Assembly: GCA_031257375.1 (NCBI GenBank)
Contig: JAIROU010000314.1
Span: forward strand, 1-32,658
Direction of reading: 5' to 3'
Source: Bifidobacteriaceae bacterium
GTDB lineage: Bacteria; Actinomycetota; Actinomycetes; Actinomycetales; WQXJ01
Length of the DNA: 32,658 nucleotides
The notes below the pieces were generated by a model. The model was not told the DNA's origin, did no database searches, and saw only the letters and a list, made by a program, of their open reading frames with translations. Below, in pieces: positions 23,768-32,658 of the stretch. The translations under genes and the position numbers were made by a program. Position 1 is the first letter of the stretch, and every line of letters begins with the position of its first letter.

Positions 23768-23960
23768 GAGCGTCTGTTTCTAACGCGCTAAACCCTGTGC
23801 CGAGCGAGGACGTGCCGGGCGTGGTGCACCGCAAGTCCCCACCGTCGGTGGGGGCCCAGGAGGACCTGCCCTTGGGTGGAGCCCAAGGGCTGCGTCCGTG
23901 GGCGCGGCGGGGCGCCGCGACCGGTGCGCCGCAGCCGGTGCGGGGTTTAGAAACAGGCTC
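23768..23960. mobile_element. MITE-like element with imperfect terminal inverted repeats
   Basis: GAGCgtCTGTTTCTAA...TTAGAAACAGGCTC termini; flanked on both sides by TAA (23765-23767 and 23961-23963); internal hairpins CCCCACCGTCGGTGGGG and CCTTGGGTGGAGCCCAAGG. Confidence 0.5.
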
Positions 23961-24181
23961 TAAATCCACCGAAATGGCCTCGGCCGGCGGCTGATGGCTG
24001 TCGCTGGCGCGCGGAGGGCGCACGGGGGCCGTCCGGGGGCCGCCCGGGGCGGCCCGGGGGCGCCCGGGGCCGGGCGATGGGCGCGTGGCGGGCGGCGTGG
24101 GCGTGTCCCGGGCGCGCCAAGACCGTCCCCGGGTGCTCGCTGTTCGGTTGTCCCCCCCCGGCCAGAGGCCGGTCAGGGGCC

Positions 24182-24785
24182 GGCGCAGGCGGCCCGCATG
24201 GCCTGATACCGGTACACCTCGAACAGCGTCCCTTGCCCCGCCTTCGCGGCCGGGTTGGCCTCCGGGACTCGCCGCACTACCAGCCGGCCCGCGACCTGGA
24301 GCTTCTTCGGCTTGGAGGAGTTACGTCGTTTCGACATAACTCGTCCACGCCCCGCCATCACCGTCGAGGAGTCCGAAGCGCGCCCGAGCAGGCCGCTGTT
24401 GCGGGCCAGGCCGGCCAGGAACCCCGGGCGCGGGCGCGTCGAACTGGCGGACGTGCCCGAGCACCGCCTTCCTGAGCGTCTGGCCGATCGTGGAAGGCGC
24501 GTGGCCGAACCCGACGGCCTTGCCCATCGCCCCGGCCCGCCACACCTGGAGGCCGTCGATCGAGTCCGCGCCCATGACGATCCCGGCGGCCAGCGCCATC
24601 GTCTTCGCGCCGATGTTCGCGCCCTTGTCGGACGGGATCGTCACGTGCTCGCCGGCCACCTCCGGCAAGCCGGCCTTGCGGGCCAGGGCCATCACCGGCA
24701 CGATCCCCGCGCTAGGCACCAGGTCGGGGTCGTCGAAGTCGGCGCGGGTGATTACCGCGACCGCCGGGGTGTGGGGAACTCGCAT
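24182..24785 (-). pseudogene. Internally deleted IS1380-family transposase remnant
   Basis: N-terminal part FDDPDLVPSAGIVPVMALARKAGLPEVAGEHVTIPSDKGANIGAKTMALAAGIVMGADSIDGLQVWRAGAMGKAVGFGHAPSTIGQTLRKAVLGHVRQFDA, followed in another frame by a C-terminal-type piece GRLVVRRVPEANPAAKAGQGTLFEVYRYQA; the catalytic core between them is missing. Confidence 0.75.
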
Positions 24786-24910
24786 CTCGGAGATGCCTTT
24801 CTCTTCTGCGGTTCGGACTGCTTAATAGCTACCATTATCGCAGGTCAGGAAGGCATTTCCCGATTATCGGGGGGCGTGTCGCCGCCCCTGGCAAAGCCGG
24901 GTCGGTGGAT

Positions 24911-24930
24911 TCAGGCTAAGGTGAACCTAA
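24911..24930. promoter_or_regulatory. Putative DtxR/IdeR-type iron box upstream of hemH
   Basis: TCAGGCTAAGGTGAACCTAA; reverse complement TTAGGTTCACCTTAGCCTGA compared with the TTAGGTTAGSCTAACCTAA consensus; core half-sites TAAGGT/ACCTAA. Confidence 0.5.
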
Positions 24931-25079
24931 TGCGGTTCGGCCTGGCCGGGCCGTTTGGGTTCATCGGCGCGACCCCTGACCGGCGCCCGGCGGCCCGGCG
25001 GCGGGAGGGTGGGCTGGCGGGCGGGCGGGCGGACGGCACGGGACATGGCGGGCCGGGCCAAAACCTCGGAGGAGCGAAC

Positions 25080-26087
25080 ATGATCCTGCCCGGCGCCACG
25101 ACCGCCGTGCTGCTCGTCAACTTGGGCACGCCGGACACGCCGACCCCCCGCGACGTGCGGCGCTACCTGCGGCAATTCCTGTCCGACAAGCGCGTCGTGA
25201 ACATGCACGCGGTGGTCTGGCGGGGCATCCTGGAGGGGTTCGTGCTGCCCTTCCGGGCTCGGCGGTCGGCCGAGAAGTACCGCTCCATCTGGCTGGAGGA
25301 GGGCTCGCCGCTGGCCGTCTACACCCAGGCCCAGGCCAAGGGCGTGGCCGAGCGGCTGGAGCGGCGGCTGGGCAAGCCGGTCCGGGTCGAGGCGACCATG
25401 CGCTACGGCCAACCGGCCGTTCGGACGCTGCTGGAATCGCTGCGCGCCGAGGGCGTCAGCCGCGTGCTGGTGGTGCCACTCTATCCGCAGTACTCGGCGC
25501 CGACCGTGGCCTCGATCATGGACGAGGTCGCCCGCTACGCCCTGCGCTCGATTCACCAGCTCGAATACTCGTTCGTCCATTCTTACCCCACCCTGCCCGG
25601 CTACATCGAGGCCCTGGCCTTGCGGGCGGAGGAAGCCTGGCAGCGCCACGGCCGGCCGGACTTCGCCGGGGGCGACAAGATGCTGCTGTCATTCCACGGC
25701 ATCCCGGTCTCGCTCGACCGGGCCGGCGACCCCTACCGCGGCCAATGCCTAGAAACGGCCACCGCCGTCCGCGCCCGCCTCGGCCTGACCGAGGAACAGT
25801 GCCTGGTCACCTATCAGTCGAAATTTGGCCCGATGCCGTGGCTCGCCCCGGCGACGATCGACACGGTCGTGCGGTTGGGCTCGCAGGGCGTCCGCCGGAT
25901 CGACGTGGCCTGCCCCGGCTTCGTGGCCGACTGCTTGGAGACGCTGGAGGAGATCGACCTGCTCAACAAGGGCGCCTACCTGGCCGCCCAGCCGGACGGG
26001 CAGTTCGTCCGGCATCAGTGCCTGAACGACCATCCGGCCTGGTTGGACGCCCTGGTCGAGCTGGTCGATTCCCGGCTTCAGCTATGA
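25080..26087 (+). CDS. hemH: Ferrochelatase (coproporphyrin ferrochelatase type)
   Basis: TTAVLLVNLGTPDTPTPRDVRRYLRQFLSDKRVV..., VPLYPQYSAPTVASIMDEV, LLSFHGIPVSLDRAGDPYRGQC, LVTYQSKFGPMPWLAPAT, CPGFVADCLETLEEI; RBS GGAGGAGCGAACATG. Confidence 0.95.
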   Translation: MILPGATTAVLLVNLGTPDTPTPRDVRRYLRQFLSDKRVVNMHAVVWRGILEGFVLPFRARRSAEKYRSIWLEEGSPLAVYTQAQAKGVAERLERRLGKPVRVEATMRYGQPAVRTLLESLRAEGVSRVLVVPLYPQYSAPTVASIMDEVARYALRSIHQLEYSFVHSYPTLPGYIEALALRAEEAWQRHGRPDFAGGDKMLLSFHGIPVSLDRAGDPYRGQCLETATAVRARLGLTEEQCLVTYQSKFGPMPWLAPATIDTVVRLGSQGVRRIDVACPGFVADCLETLEEIDLLNKGAYLAAQPDGQFVRHQCLNDHPAWLDALVELVDSRLQL

Positions 26088-26208
26088 CGCTCGGCCCGCG
26101 CTGAGGTGCGGGGCCGCGCGCGGCCGGCGGGGCTGGGCGGGACTGCGGGGCTGGGTGGATCTGGGCGCTGGGCGGTGCTGGGCGCGGGGCGGTGCTGGGC
26201 GCGGGGCA

Positions 26209-26817
26209 TCAGTCCCGCAGTTGGCGCAGCAGGCTGGCCCAATCGGACTTGGTGGCCTGCTCGAGTTGGGCGCGGCAGGCGTCTTGGCCCTCGATGGTCT
26301 GGGTCTGGCCCAGGCATTGCTGGTATTCCCACTGATCGCCCCAGGTGATGATGAGAGGGATCGAGTAGACGGCGAACATGCCCAGCAGGCCCAGGCCCAT
26401 GGCCAGGTACACAATAACGCCCCTGGCCAGCGGCACCCGCCGGGCCAGGGCGATCCCGCGGATGGCCAGGATCAGCGACACGACCAGCGCCGCCAGGCCC
26501 AGGACCGGCCACGGCAGCGGCAGGGTCAGGCCGATCATGGTCACCAGCGCGCCGGCGCCGAAGCCGAAGACGAACCGGTTGACCCGCACCAGATCCCGTT
26601 TCTGCTCCGGGGTCATGGCCTTCAGCTCGCGCTCGATCTGGGCGCGGCGGGCCGCCCGGTCGCTGTCCGGGCGGCGCGGTCCTTGCGGTCCGTGCGGTCC
26701 TTGCGGGCCGGTCGGGGGAGGGGGTTCGGGCGATTCGGTCGGCTGGTCGCCCTCAGGCGGGGTCTCAAGATTGGCCACCCGCCCATTCTTCCCTGCCAGC
26801 GCCCCACAACCAACCAA
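26209..26817 (-). CDS. Hypothetical membrane protein with collagen-like (GPQ/GPH) N-terminal stretch
   Basis: GPQGPHGPQGPRRP then several TM segments (FVFGFGAGALVTMIGLTLPLPWPVLGLAALVVSLILAIRGIALA); start uncertain. Confidence 0.65.
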   Translation of the reverse strand: MVGCGALAGKNGRVANLETPPEGDQPTESPEPPPPTGPQGPHGPQGPRRPDSDRAARRAQIERELKAMTPEQKRDLVRVNRFVFGFGAGALVTMIGLTLPLPWPVLGLAALVVSLILAIRGIALARRVPLARGVIVYLAMGLGLLGMFAVYSIPLIITWGDQWEYQQCLGQTQTIEGQDACRAQLEQATKSDWASLLRQLRD

Positions 26818-26839
26818 CCCCCCAGACCGCCCTAAACCT

Positions 26840-26879
26840 GGGGACGGTCCTTTCGTCTCAAACTCGGGGACACTCCTTT
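26840..26879. repeat. Paired GGGGAC-RS-TCCTTT direct repeats (REP/IS-end-like)
   Basis: GGGGACGGTCCTTT (26840-26853) and GGGGACACTCCTTT (26866-26879), 12/14 identical. Confidence 0.6.
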
Positions 26880-26924
26880 GCCGGACTGAACCGCCCGCCG
26901 CCGGCGGCGCGGTAGGGTGGGCCG

Positions 26925-27506
26925 GTGAGCTTCCGCGTCGTGATCCTCGCCTCGGGGACCGGGAGCCTGGCCGAAGCCCTGATCACAGCCGCGAAGCGAG
27001 CCGAATACGGAGCCCGGGTGGTGGCCGTCGGCGCCGACCGCCCGGCCGCCGCCCTGGACATGGCTCGGCGCCACGGCATCGCCACCTTCACCGTCTTCCC
27101 GGCCGACTTCGCCGACCGGGCCGAATGGGATCGAGCCCTGGCGGCGGCGGTGGCCGTGTTCAACCCGGAACTGGTCGTCTCGGCCGGTTTCATGCGCATC
27201 CTCGGCGCCGCCTTCCTGGCCCGCTTCCAGGACCGCACCATCAACACCCACCCCGCCCTGCTGCCAGCCTTCCCCGGCGCCCACGCCGTCCGCGACACCT
27301 TGGCCGCCGGGGTCGAGGTCACCGGCTGCACCGTCCACCAGGTTGACGCGGGCGTTGACACCGGTCCCATCTTGGCCCAGCGCCAGGTCGCCGTCCGCCC
27401 CGGCGACACCGAGTCCTCCCTGCACGAACGCATCAAACAGGCCGAGCGCGAATTGCTGGTCCAGACCGTCGCGGCCCTCGCCACCGGCGACAGTGCCCGG
27501 CGTTAG
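26925..27506 (+). CDS. purN: Phosphoribosylglycinamide formyltransferase
   Basis: VVILASGTGSLAEALI, PELVVSAGFMRILG, INTHPALLPAFPGAHAVRDTLAAGVEVTGCTVHQVDAGVDTGPIL; GTG start. Confidence 0.95.
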   Translation: MSFRVVILASGTGSLAEALITAAKRAEYGARVVAVGADRPAAALDMARRHGIATFTVFPADFADRAEWDRALAAAVAVFNPELVVSAGFMRILGAAFLARFQDRTINTHPALLPAFPGAHAVRDTLAAGVEVTGCTVHQVDAGVDTGPILAQRQVAVRPGDTESSLHERIKQAERELLVQTVAALATGDSARR

Positions 27507-27515
27507 GCTCGTCGG

Positions 27516-29915
27516 ATGAACCCTGGCTATTGCGCGTCTTGCGGTGCGCAGACCGTTCCGGGGCAAGCCGCCTGCCAGAACTGCGGCCACGTCACGCCAA
27601 ACCCGGCCCCGCCAGACCCGGCACCGCCCGGCCCCCCACCGCCAAGCTCGCCACCGCCCCACCGGCCTCCCCGCCGCTGGGGCGTGGTCACCATCACCGC
27701 CGCCGCCGCCGTGGCCCTGGGCGCCGGCGGCGCGCTGGCCGCGACGGGGCTGCGCGGAGCCCCCGACGACAGCGGCAACGGCGCCAGCACCGCCGAGAAG
27801 ACCCCCAGCAACACGCCCCGCCCGATCTTCGCAGACCTCCAGACCCCGACCGGGCCGCCGCCGGGCGCGTCGTTCGCCTACGGTTACACAACAAAGTCCG
27901 AGGCCCCGCCCGGTTACTCGATCGCCGATGCGCCCGAGACGCCCGGGCTCCCCATCTGCCAAGGGCCGTTCGAGTTCGGGAACAGGGTGCTGGTCGCCAC
28001 CTCTGCCTCCTGCGCCGAGGAGTCACTGCCGTACCAAGTCCAGTTGTACGACGAGGACGGGACCGCCCTGTGGGATGAGGCCACCGCCGCCGTCGTCGCC
28101 AAGGACGACTGGCCCGAATGGGTGGGCGACGGGATCTTCACCGAGGACGAGGGCGGCGGGCTGCTGTCGCTGACCGGCCCCCTGCTGCTGGACGCCGAAG
28201 AAGGCTCGGACCTCACGACGGCGCTCCGGTCGGCCCAGGAAAACTGCTGGTCGTTGCAGGTCTACCAGGGCCGCAACGTCTGGTGCGACGGATCGGTCAG
28301 CCAGTCGGAGAGGGCCGACCCGACCGCGACGCGGGCCCAGCCCAGCGGCGCCGAGAGCTTCACCGCCCACAAGCTCACCGGCGAGCATCTGGTCGTCTTC
28401 TTCGGCTCGCGCCATCCCGACGACTTGGTGCTGGCGAGCCGCTGGAACGAGTTGCGGGCGCTCGACGCCGCCTCGGGCGCGGAATTGTGGAGCCTCGACC
28501 TGGCCCGCCCGGCCGAACAGCTCACCCAGAGCCGCGACGACCAACTCTACGGCGCTTGGAGCCCGGACGCCCCCGGCCGGGCGACCGTCCTGGACGCCGC
28601 CGGGAACCTGTTCGGGATCGACCTGGCCACCGGTGAACCGCTCTGGCAGACGTCCTACCCGGTCGAGGAAGACGCCCACCTGGTCGGCTGGCCCTTGGTC
28701 AGCCAACTCGACGCCGGCGCCGTCGCCGTCGAGGACGCCGCGCCGTCCCAGTCGATCATGACGCGCGTGTTCGACGCCGCCACCGGACGCCTGGCCTGGA
28801 CCACCGATCCGGGGACGGCCGCGCGGGTCGGCGGCGACGGCCGCGTCCGCCTCGACTGGCAGGCCGGGGCGACCTGGATCGAGCCCCTGCAGCCGCCCGG
28901 CCAGGAAGGTGGTCATCCGGCCGACGCTCCCGCCTGCCCGGCCGAGACGGGCCTCGTGGCGTGGACCGACACCGGCGGCATCGTCGTCCTGATCTGCGCC
29001 TATGAACCGACCGATGGCGCCGGGCGTTACGCCGTCCAGGTGTCGCGCGACGGCACGGACCTGACGGCGGCGGCGCTGCGGTTCACCGCCGACGGTTTCA
29101 CGGTCACGCTGGCCGATGGCGCCGTCTGGCGGGTCACCGGCGGCGGCGCGACGGTCGAGGCGACCGGCGGCGGGTCGGCCGAAGAACCCGAGGTCTACCC
29201 CGCCAAGCGCTATTGGCTGGCCTTCCAGCCGCGTGGCGGTTGGGCTGGTGACACGGCCGCCGATGCCGAGCCGTCGCCTTCCAGCCCGGCCTCGCCTTCC
29301 AGCCCGGCCTCGTCCGCGGCGCCCCAGCCGACTCTCACCGCCGCCCAGATCCCGGACCTGATCCTGCCTGCCACCGCGGTTGCGCGCGAGGTCAGCGGTT
29401 TCGCCTGGCTGCCCGACCTGGGCTCGCAGGACTGGGCCGCCTATTTCTCCGGCTGGACCTATTCGCCGTCCGACTGCGCCCGGCTCGAACTGGGCGCCAG
29501 CCAGGCTCCGTCGAGTTGGGCGATGGCCTACGGCACCGGCCTCGACGAGCGCGAGTTCTTCAAACAGCAGATCGCGGTCTTCGCCGACGCCGGGGCGGCC
29601 AGCGCCGAATTCGCCCGGATCGCCGCCGCCGCCAACGCCTGCCCGGGATTCAGCCGCGACCAGGGGAACGGCCGCGCCTACGCGATGACGGCCGGGTCGG
29701 TGGCGACCGGGCAACTGGGCGCCTACGACTTCGTCGCCTTCACCACCACAGCCGCGGGCGAATCAGCCGCCTGGGCCTCGCAGATCGTGGTGGTCCGCTG
29801 CGGCAACGCGCTGATCTGGGCGAACGGCGGCGCCTATGGCGCAGGCGCGAACACCGTCGACACCCTCGCCCTGCTGCGCGCCGAACTGGCCCCCCGGTTG
29901 GACGCCTTGCCCTGA
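27516..29915 (+). CDS. Zinc-ribbon, TM and PQQ-like beta-propeller protein
   Basis: [19 protein letters not shown] zinc ribbon, Pro-rich linker, TM ([24 protein letters not shown]), propeller-type repeats ([47 protein letters not shown]). Confidence 0.75.
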   Translation: MNPGYCASCGAQTVPGQAACQNCGHVTPNPAPPDPAPPGPPPPSSPPPHRPPRRWGVVTITAAAAVALGAGGALAATGLRGAPDDSGNGASTAEKTPSNTPRPIFADLQTPTGPPPGASFAYGYTTKSEAPPGYSIADAPETPGLPICQGPFEFGNRVLVATSASCAEESLPYQVQLYDEDGTALWDEATAAVVAKDDWPEWVGDGIFTEDEGGGLLSLTGPLLLDAEEGSDLTTALRSAQENCWSLQVYQGRNVWCDGSVSQSERADPTATRAQPSGAESFTAHKLTGEHLVVFFGSRHPDDLVLASRWNELRALDAASGAELWSLDLARPAEQLTQSRDDQLYGAWSPDAPGRATVLDAAGNLFGIDLATGEPLWQTSYPVEEDAHLVGWPLVSQLDAGAVAVEDAAPSQSIMTRVFDAATGRLAWTTDPGTAARVGGDGRVRLDWQAGATWIEPLQPPGQEGGHPADAPACPAETGLVAWTDTGGIVVLICAYEPTDGAGRYAVQVSRDGTDLTAAALRFTADGFTVTLADGAVWRVTGGGATVEATGGGSAEEPEVYPAKRYWLAFQPRGGWAGDTAADAEPSPSSPASPSSPASSAAPQPTLTAAQIPDLILPATAVAREVSGFAWLPDLGSQDWAAYFSGWTYSPSDCARLELGASQAPSSWAMAYGTGLDEREFFKQQIAVFADAGAASAEFARIAAAANACPGFSRDQGNGRAYAMTAGSVATGQLGAYDFVAFTTTAAGESAAWASQIVVVRCGNALIWANGGAYGAGANTVDTLALLRAELAPRLDALP

Positions 29916-30084
29916 CCGCCGCGCCGGTAGACTGGGCGCCAGCCACGGCCGCGACTGGCGACACCAGGTGGAGCACCACCGGGGAGCGGCCCGGCCGCCA
30001 ACCGCCACCGTCCGCCGCTCGCCTGGGCGAACGGAACCGACCCCAGCACTGGCCACGCCCAGTCGTCTTCCAGGAGGTTCCGCC

Positions 30085-31875
30085 ATGACCAGCACCCCGC
30101 CAGCCCCAGCCCGCCCGTCCAACAACGCTGACGGCGCCAACACGGTGTCCGATGCCGCCGCCGCCAGTCCCAGCCCCGCGGCGGGTTCCGGCCCCGCTCC
30201 CGACCAGGCGGGGGGTCGCGTCGGGAGTCCGCCCGCCCGCGCCGCCGCGCCCGATGCCGCCAGGCCCGTCCCCGCGCCCGGCCAGGCGGGGGGTGGCGGC
30301 CGGCGCCCGATCCGCCGCGCCCTGGTCTCGGTCTACGACAAGACCGGCCTGGACGGCTTGGCGCGGGCGTTGGGCGCGGCCGGGGTCGAGATCGTCTCGA
30401 CCGGATCGACGGCCCAGGCGATCGCCGCCGCCGGGGTCCGGGTCACCCCGGTCGAGCGGCTGACGGGCTTCCCCGAATGCCTCGACGGCCGGGTCAAGAC
30501 CCTCCATCCCAAGGTCCACGCCGGAATCCTGGCCGATCTGCGCCTGCCCGCCCACTCCCGGCAGCTGGAAGAACTCGGCATTGAGCCGTTCGACCTGGTG
30601 GTGGTCAACCTCTACCCGTTCGCGGCGACGGTGGCGAGCGGCGCGGCGGCGGACGAGTGCGTCGAGCAGATCGACATCGGCGGCCCGGCGATGGTCCGGG
30701 CGGCGGCCAAGAACCACCCCTCGGTCGCAATCGTGACCTCGCCGGAGCGTTACCCGGAGGTCGTCGCCGCGCTGGCGGGAGGCGGTTTCAGCCTCGCCCG
30801 GCGGCGCGAACTGGCCCGTGACGCCTTCATCCACACGGCCGACTACGACGTCGCCGTGGCGACCTGGATGAGCGCCGAGCTGGCCCCGGCCGAAGGCCTC
30901 CCGGCTTGGCGGGGCGCCACCTTCAAGCGGCTCGACACCCTGCGCTACGGCGAGAACCCGCACCAGGCGGCGGCCGTCTACGCCCAGGTCTCCGGCGGCG
31001 GCGCCGAGGCCGGCGCGGCCGGCGAGGGCGGCGGCTTGGCCCAGGCCGAACTGCTCAGCGGCAAGGCCATGAGCTTCAACAATTACGGCGACGCCGATGC
31101 CGCCCGCCGCGCCGTCCTCGACTTCGACCAGCCGGCGGTGGCGATCGTCAAACACGCCAATCCGTGCGGGATCGCCATCGGCGCCGACATCGCCGAGGCC
31201 CACCGCCTGGCCCACGCCTGCGACCCGCTGAGCGCCTTCGGCGGCGTCATAGCCGCCAACCGGACCGTCACCCTGGCGATGGCCGAGCAGGTCAAACCGA
31301 TTTTCACAGAGGTCATTGTGGCCCCCGGTTACGAACCGGCGGCGCTCGAACTGCTCAGCGCCAAGAAGACCCTGAGGATCCTCAGGCTGGCGCTCAACCC
31401 GCTGCCGGGATTGGAGTCCAAGCCGGTCTCCGGCGGGTTGCTGGTCCAAGAGCGCGACGCCTTCCAGGCCGCCGGCGACGACCCGGCCAACTGGCGCCTG
31501 GTCGCCGGACCGGCGGCCGACCCGGCCACCTGGGCCGATCTGGCCTTCGCCTGGAAGGCCTGCCGGGCGGTCAAGTCGAACGCCATCCTGCTGGCCCGCG
31601 GCGGCGCCTCGGTCGGCGTCGGCATGGGACAGGTGAACCGGGTGGACGCGGCCGAACTGGCCGTCAAGCGGGCCGGGGCCGGGCGAGCGCAAGGCGCGGC
31701 GGCGGCATCGGACGCCTTTTTCCCCTTCCCGGACGGGCTGGAAGTCCTGATCGGAGCGGGCGTCAAAGCGGTGGTCGAGCCGGGCGGCTCGATCCGGGAC
31801 CAGGCCGTCATCGAGGCGGCCGAGGCGGCCGGGGTGAGCCTCTACTTCACCGGCTCGCGGCACTTCTTCCACTGA
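30085..31875 (+). CDS. purH: Bifunctional AICAR formyltransferase/IMP cyclohydrolase
   Basis: [103 protein letters not shown] before ATG 30085. Confidence 0.95.
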   Translation: MTSTPPAPARPSNNADGANTVSDAAAASPSPAAGSGPAPDQAGGRVGSPPARAAAPDAARPVPAPGQAGGGGRRPIRRALVSVYDKTGLDGLARALGAAGVEIVSTGSTAQAIAAAGVRVTPVERLTGFPECLDGRVKTLHPKVHAGILADLRLPAHSRQLEELGIEPFDLVVVNLYPFAATVASGAAADECVEQIDIGGPAMVRAAAKNHPSVAIVTSPERYPEVVAALAGGGFSLARRRELARDAFIHTADYDVAVATWMSAELAPAEGLPAWRGATFKRLDTLRYGENPHQAAAVYAQVSGGGAEAGAAGEGGGLAQAELLSGKAMSFNNYGDADAARRAVLDFDQPAVAIVKHANPCGIAIGADIAEAHRLAHACDPLSAFGGVIAANRTVTLAMAEQVKPIFTEVIVAPGYEPAALELLSAKKTLRILRLALNPLPGLESKPVSGGLLVQERDAFQAAGDDPANWRLVAGPAADPATWADLAFAWKACRAVKSNAILLARGGASVGVGMGQVNRVDAAELAVKRAGAGRAQGAAAASDAFFPFPDGLEVLIGAGVKAVVEPGGSIRDQAVIEAAEAAGVSLYFTGSRHFFH

Positions 31876-31990
31876 CCGGCGGGGCGGGGGAGCGGCGGGA
31901 GAGCGGCGGGCGGGCGGGTTGGCCCGGATATGCTTGAAGGCGGCATTGATGCCCAGAGATTGAAGACTCCACCAGAAGGAAATAAAGCTT

Positions 31991-32658
31991 ATGGCACGCA
32001 GCGGTAAAGCTACCGTCATCGGGGCTGGGTTCTACGGCTCCACCACCGCTCAGCGAATGGCTGAGTACGACATTTTTGACGAGGTGGTCCTGACCGACAT
32101 CCGGGACGGCTGGTCGGAGGGCCTGGCCCTGGACCTGAACTCGTCGCGGCCGATCGAGGGCTTCGAGACCAGGCTGGTCGGCAAGACCACCACCGCCGAC
32201 GGCCGGGGCTACGAGGTGATCGAGGACTCCGAGGTCGTGGTCGTGACCGCCGGGGTGCCGCGCAAGCCCGGCATGAGCCGGATGGACCTGCTGGGGGTCA
32301 ACGCCGGGATCGTCCGCGGCGTGGCCGAAAACATCGCCAAATACGCGCCCAACGCCGTCATCATAGTGGTGTCCAACCCGCTGGACGAGATGACCACCCT
32401 GGCCCAGATCGCCTCCGGCTTCCCGCACCACCGCGTCATGGGCCAGGCCGGCGTCCTCGACACCGCCCGCTTCACCTACTTCGTGGCCGACAAACTGGGC
32501 CTGCCGGTCGGCGCCGTCAAGACGCTGACCTTGGGCTCGCACGGCGACACCATGGTGCCGGTCGCCTCGGCCTGCACGGTCGAGATCAACGGCCAGACCA
32601 AGCTGTTGTCGGAGGTCTTGCCCCCGGCCGACATAGACGCCCTGGTCACGCGCGTGCG
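31991..32658 (+). CDS. mdh: Malate dehydrogenase (3' truncated by window edge)
   Basis: MARSGKATVIGAGFYGSTTAQRMAEYDIFDEVVLTDI..., VVTAGVPRKPGMSRMDLLGVN, VVSNPLDEMTTLAQ, MGQAGVLDTARF, LGSHGDTMVPV; open to the window end. Confidence 0.92.
   Translation, partial: MARSGKATVIGAGFYGSTTAQRMAEYDIFDEVVLTDIRDGWSEGLALDLNSSRPIEGFETRLVGKTTTADGRGYEVIEDSEVVVVTAGVPRKPGMSRMDLLGVNAGIVRGVAENIAKYAPNAVIIVVSNPLDEMTTLAQIASGFPHHRVMGQAGVLDTARFTYFVADKLGLPVGAVKTLTLGSHGDTMVPVASACTVEINGQTKLLSEVLPPADIDALVTRV

Noticed and set aside
23768-23960. Possible integron attC site
   Set aside because: GTTTCTAAC/GTTTAGAAAC strings look superficially similar, but the R'/R'' core spacing and an associated cassette or integrase are absent; a MITE-like element fits better.
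26172-26206. Tandem 17-bp direct repeat GCGGTGCTGGGCGCGGG x2
   Set aside because: Short GC-rich duplication in the convergent spacer after hemH; no functional signal beyond local slippage.
29740-32019. 759-aa minus-strand ORF opposite purH
   Set aside because: Shadow ORF of purH; no domain signal.
1-32658. CRISPR array, tRNA or rRNA genes
   Set aside because: No regularly spaced direct repeats and no recognisable tRNA or rRNA signature seen on either strand.

Overview
High-GC actinobacterial-type window. Both ends are housekeeping genes: the 3' end of a DUF6350-type membrane protein gene (<2-604), and hemH (25080-26087), purN (26925-27506), a zinc-ribbon/PQQ-like gene, purH (30085-31875) and the start of a malate dehydrogenase gene (31991->). 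Between them lies an accessory glycan-utilisation island of about 23 kb. The plus-strand half encodes a GH120-type beta-xylosidase, a GH2 beta-galactosidase, a secreted multidomain (alpha/alpha)6 GH95-like hydrolase with Big2 and F5/8-C domains, and a WxL-like/DUF916-like surface pair. The minus-strand half is a tightly coupled operon: lipoprotein SBP, MalF-like and MalG-like permeases, an 877-aa glycosidase-like protein of uncertain family, a GH78 alpha-L-rhamnosidase and a ROK regulator. The observations most worth following up are: (1) a GH2 remnant (606-1104, minus) whose frame is broken by a 13-bp tandem duplication and whose homology stops at the DUF6350 stop codon; (2) a ~40-nt 5' regulatory/RBS element present three times, upstream of the GH2 gene, the GH2 remnant and the ABC operon, where it precedes an Arg-rich 29-codon leader ORF; (3) the 877-aa candidate new glycosidase; (4) a 193-bp MITE-like element flanked by TAA; (5) a DtxR/IdeR-like box upstream of hemH. 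All family calls come from reading the translations; no database search was run.
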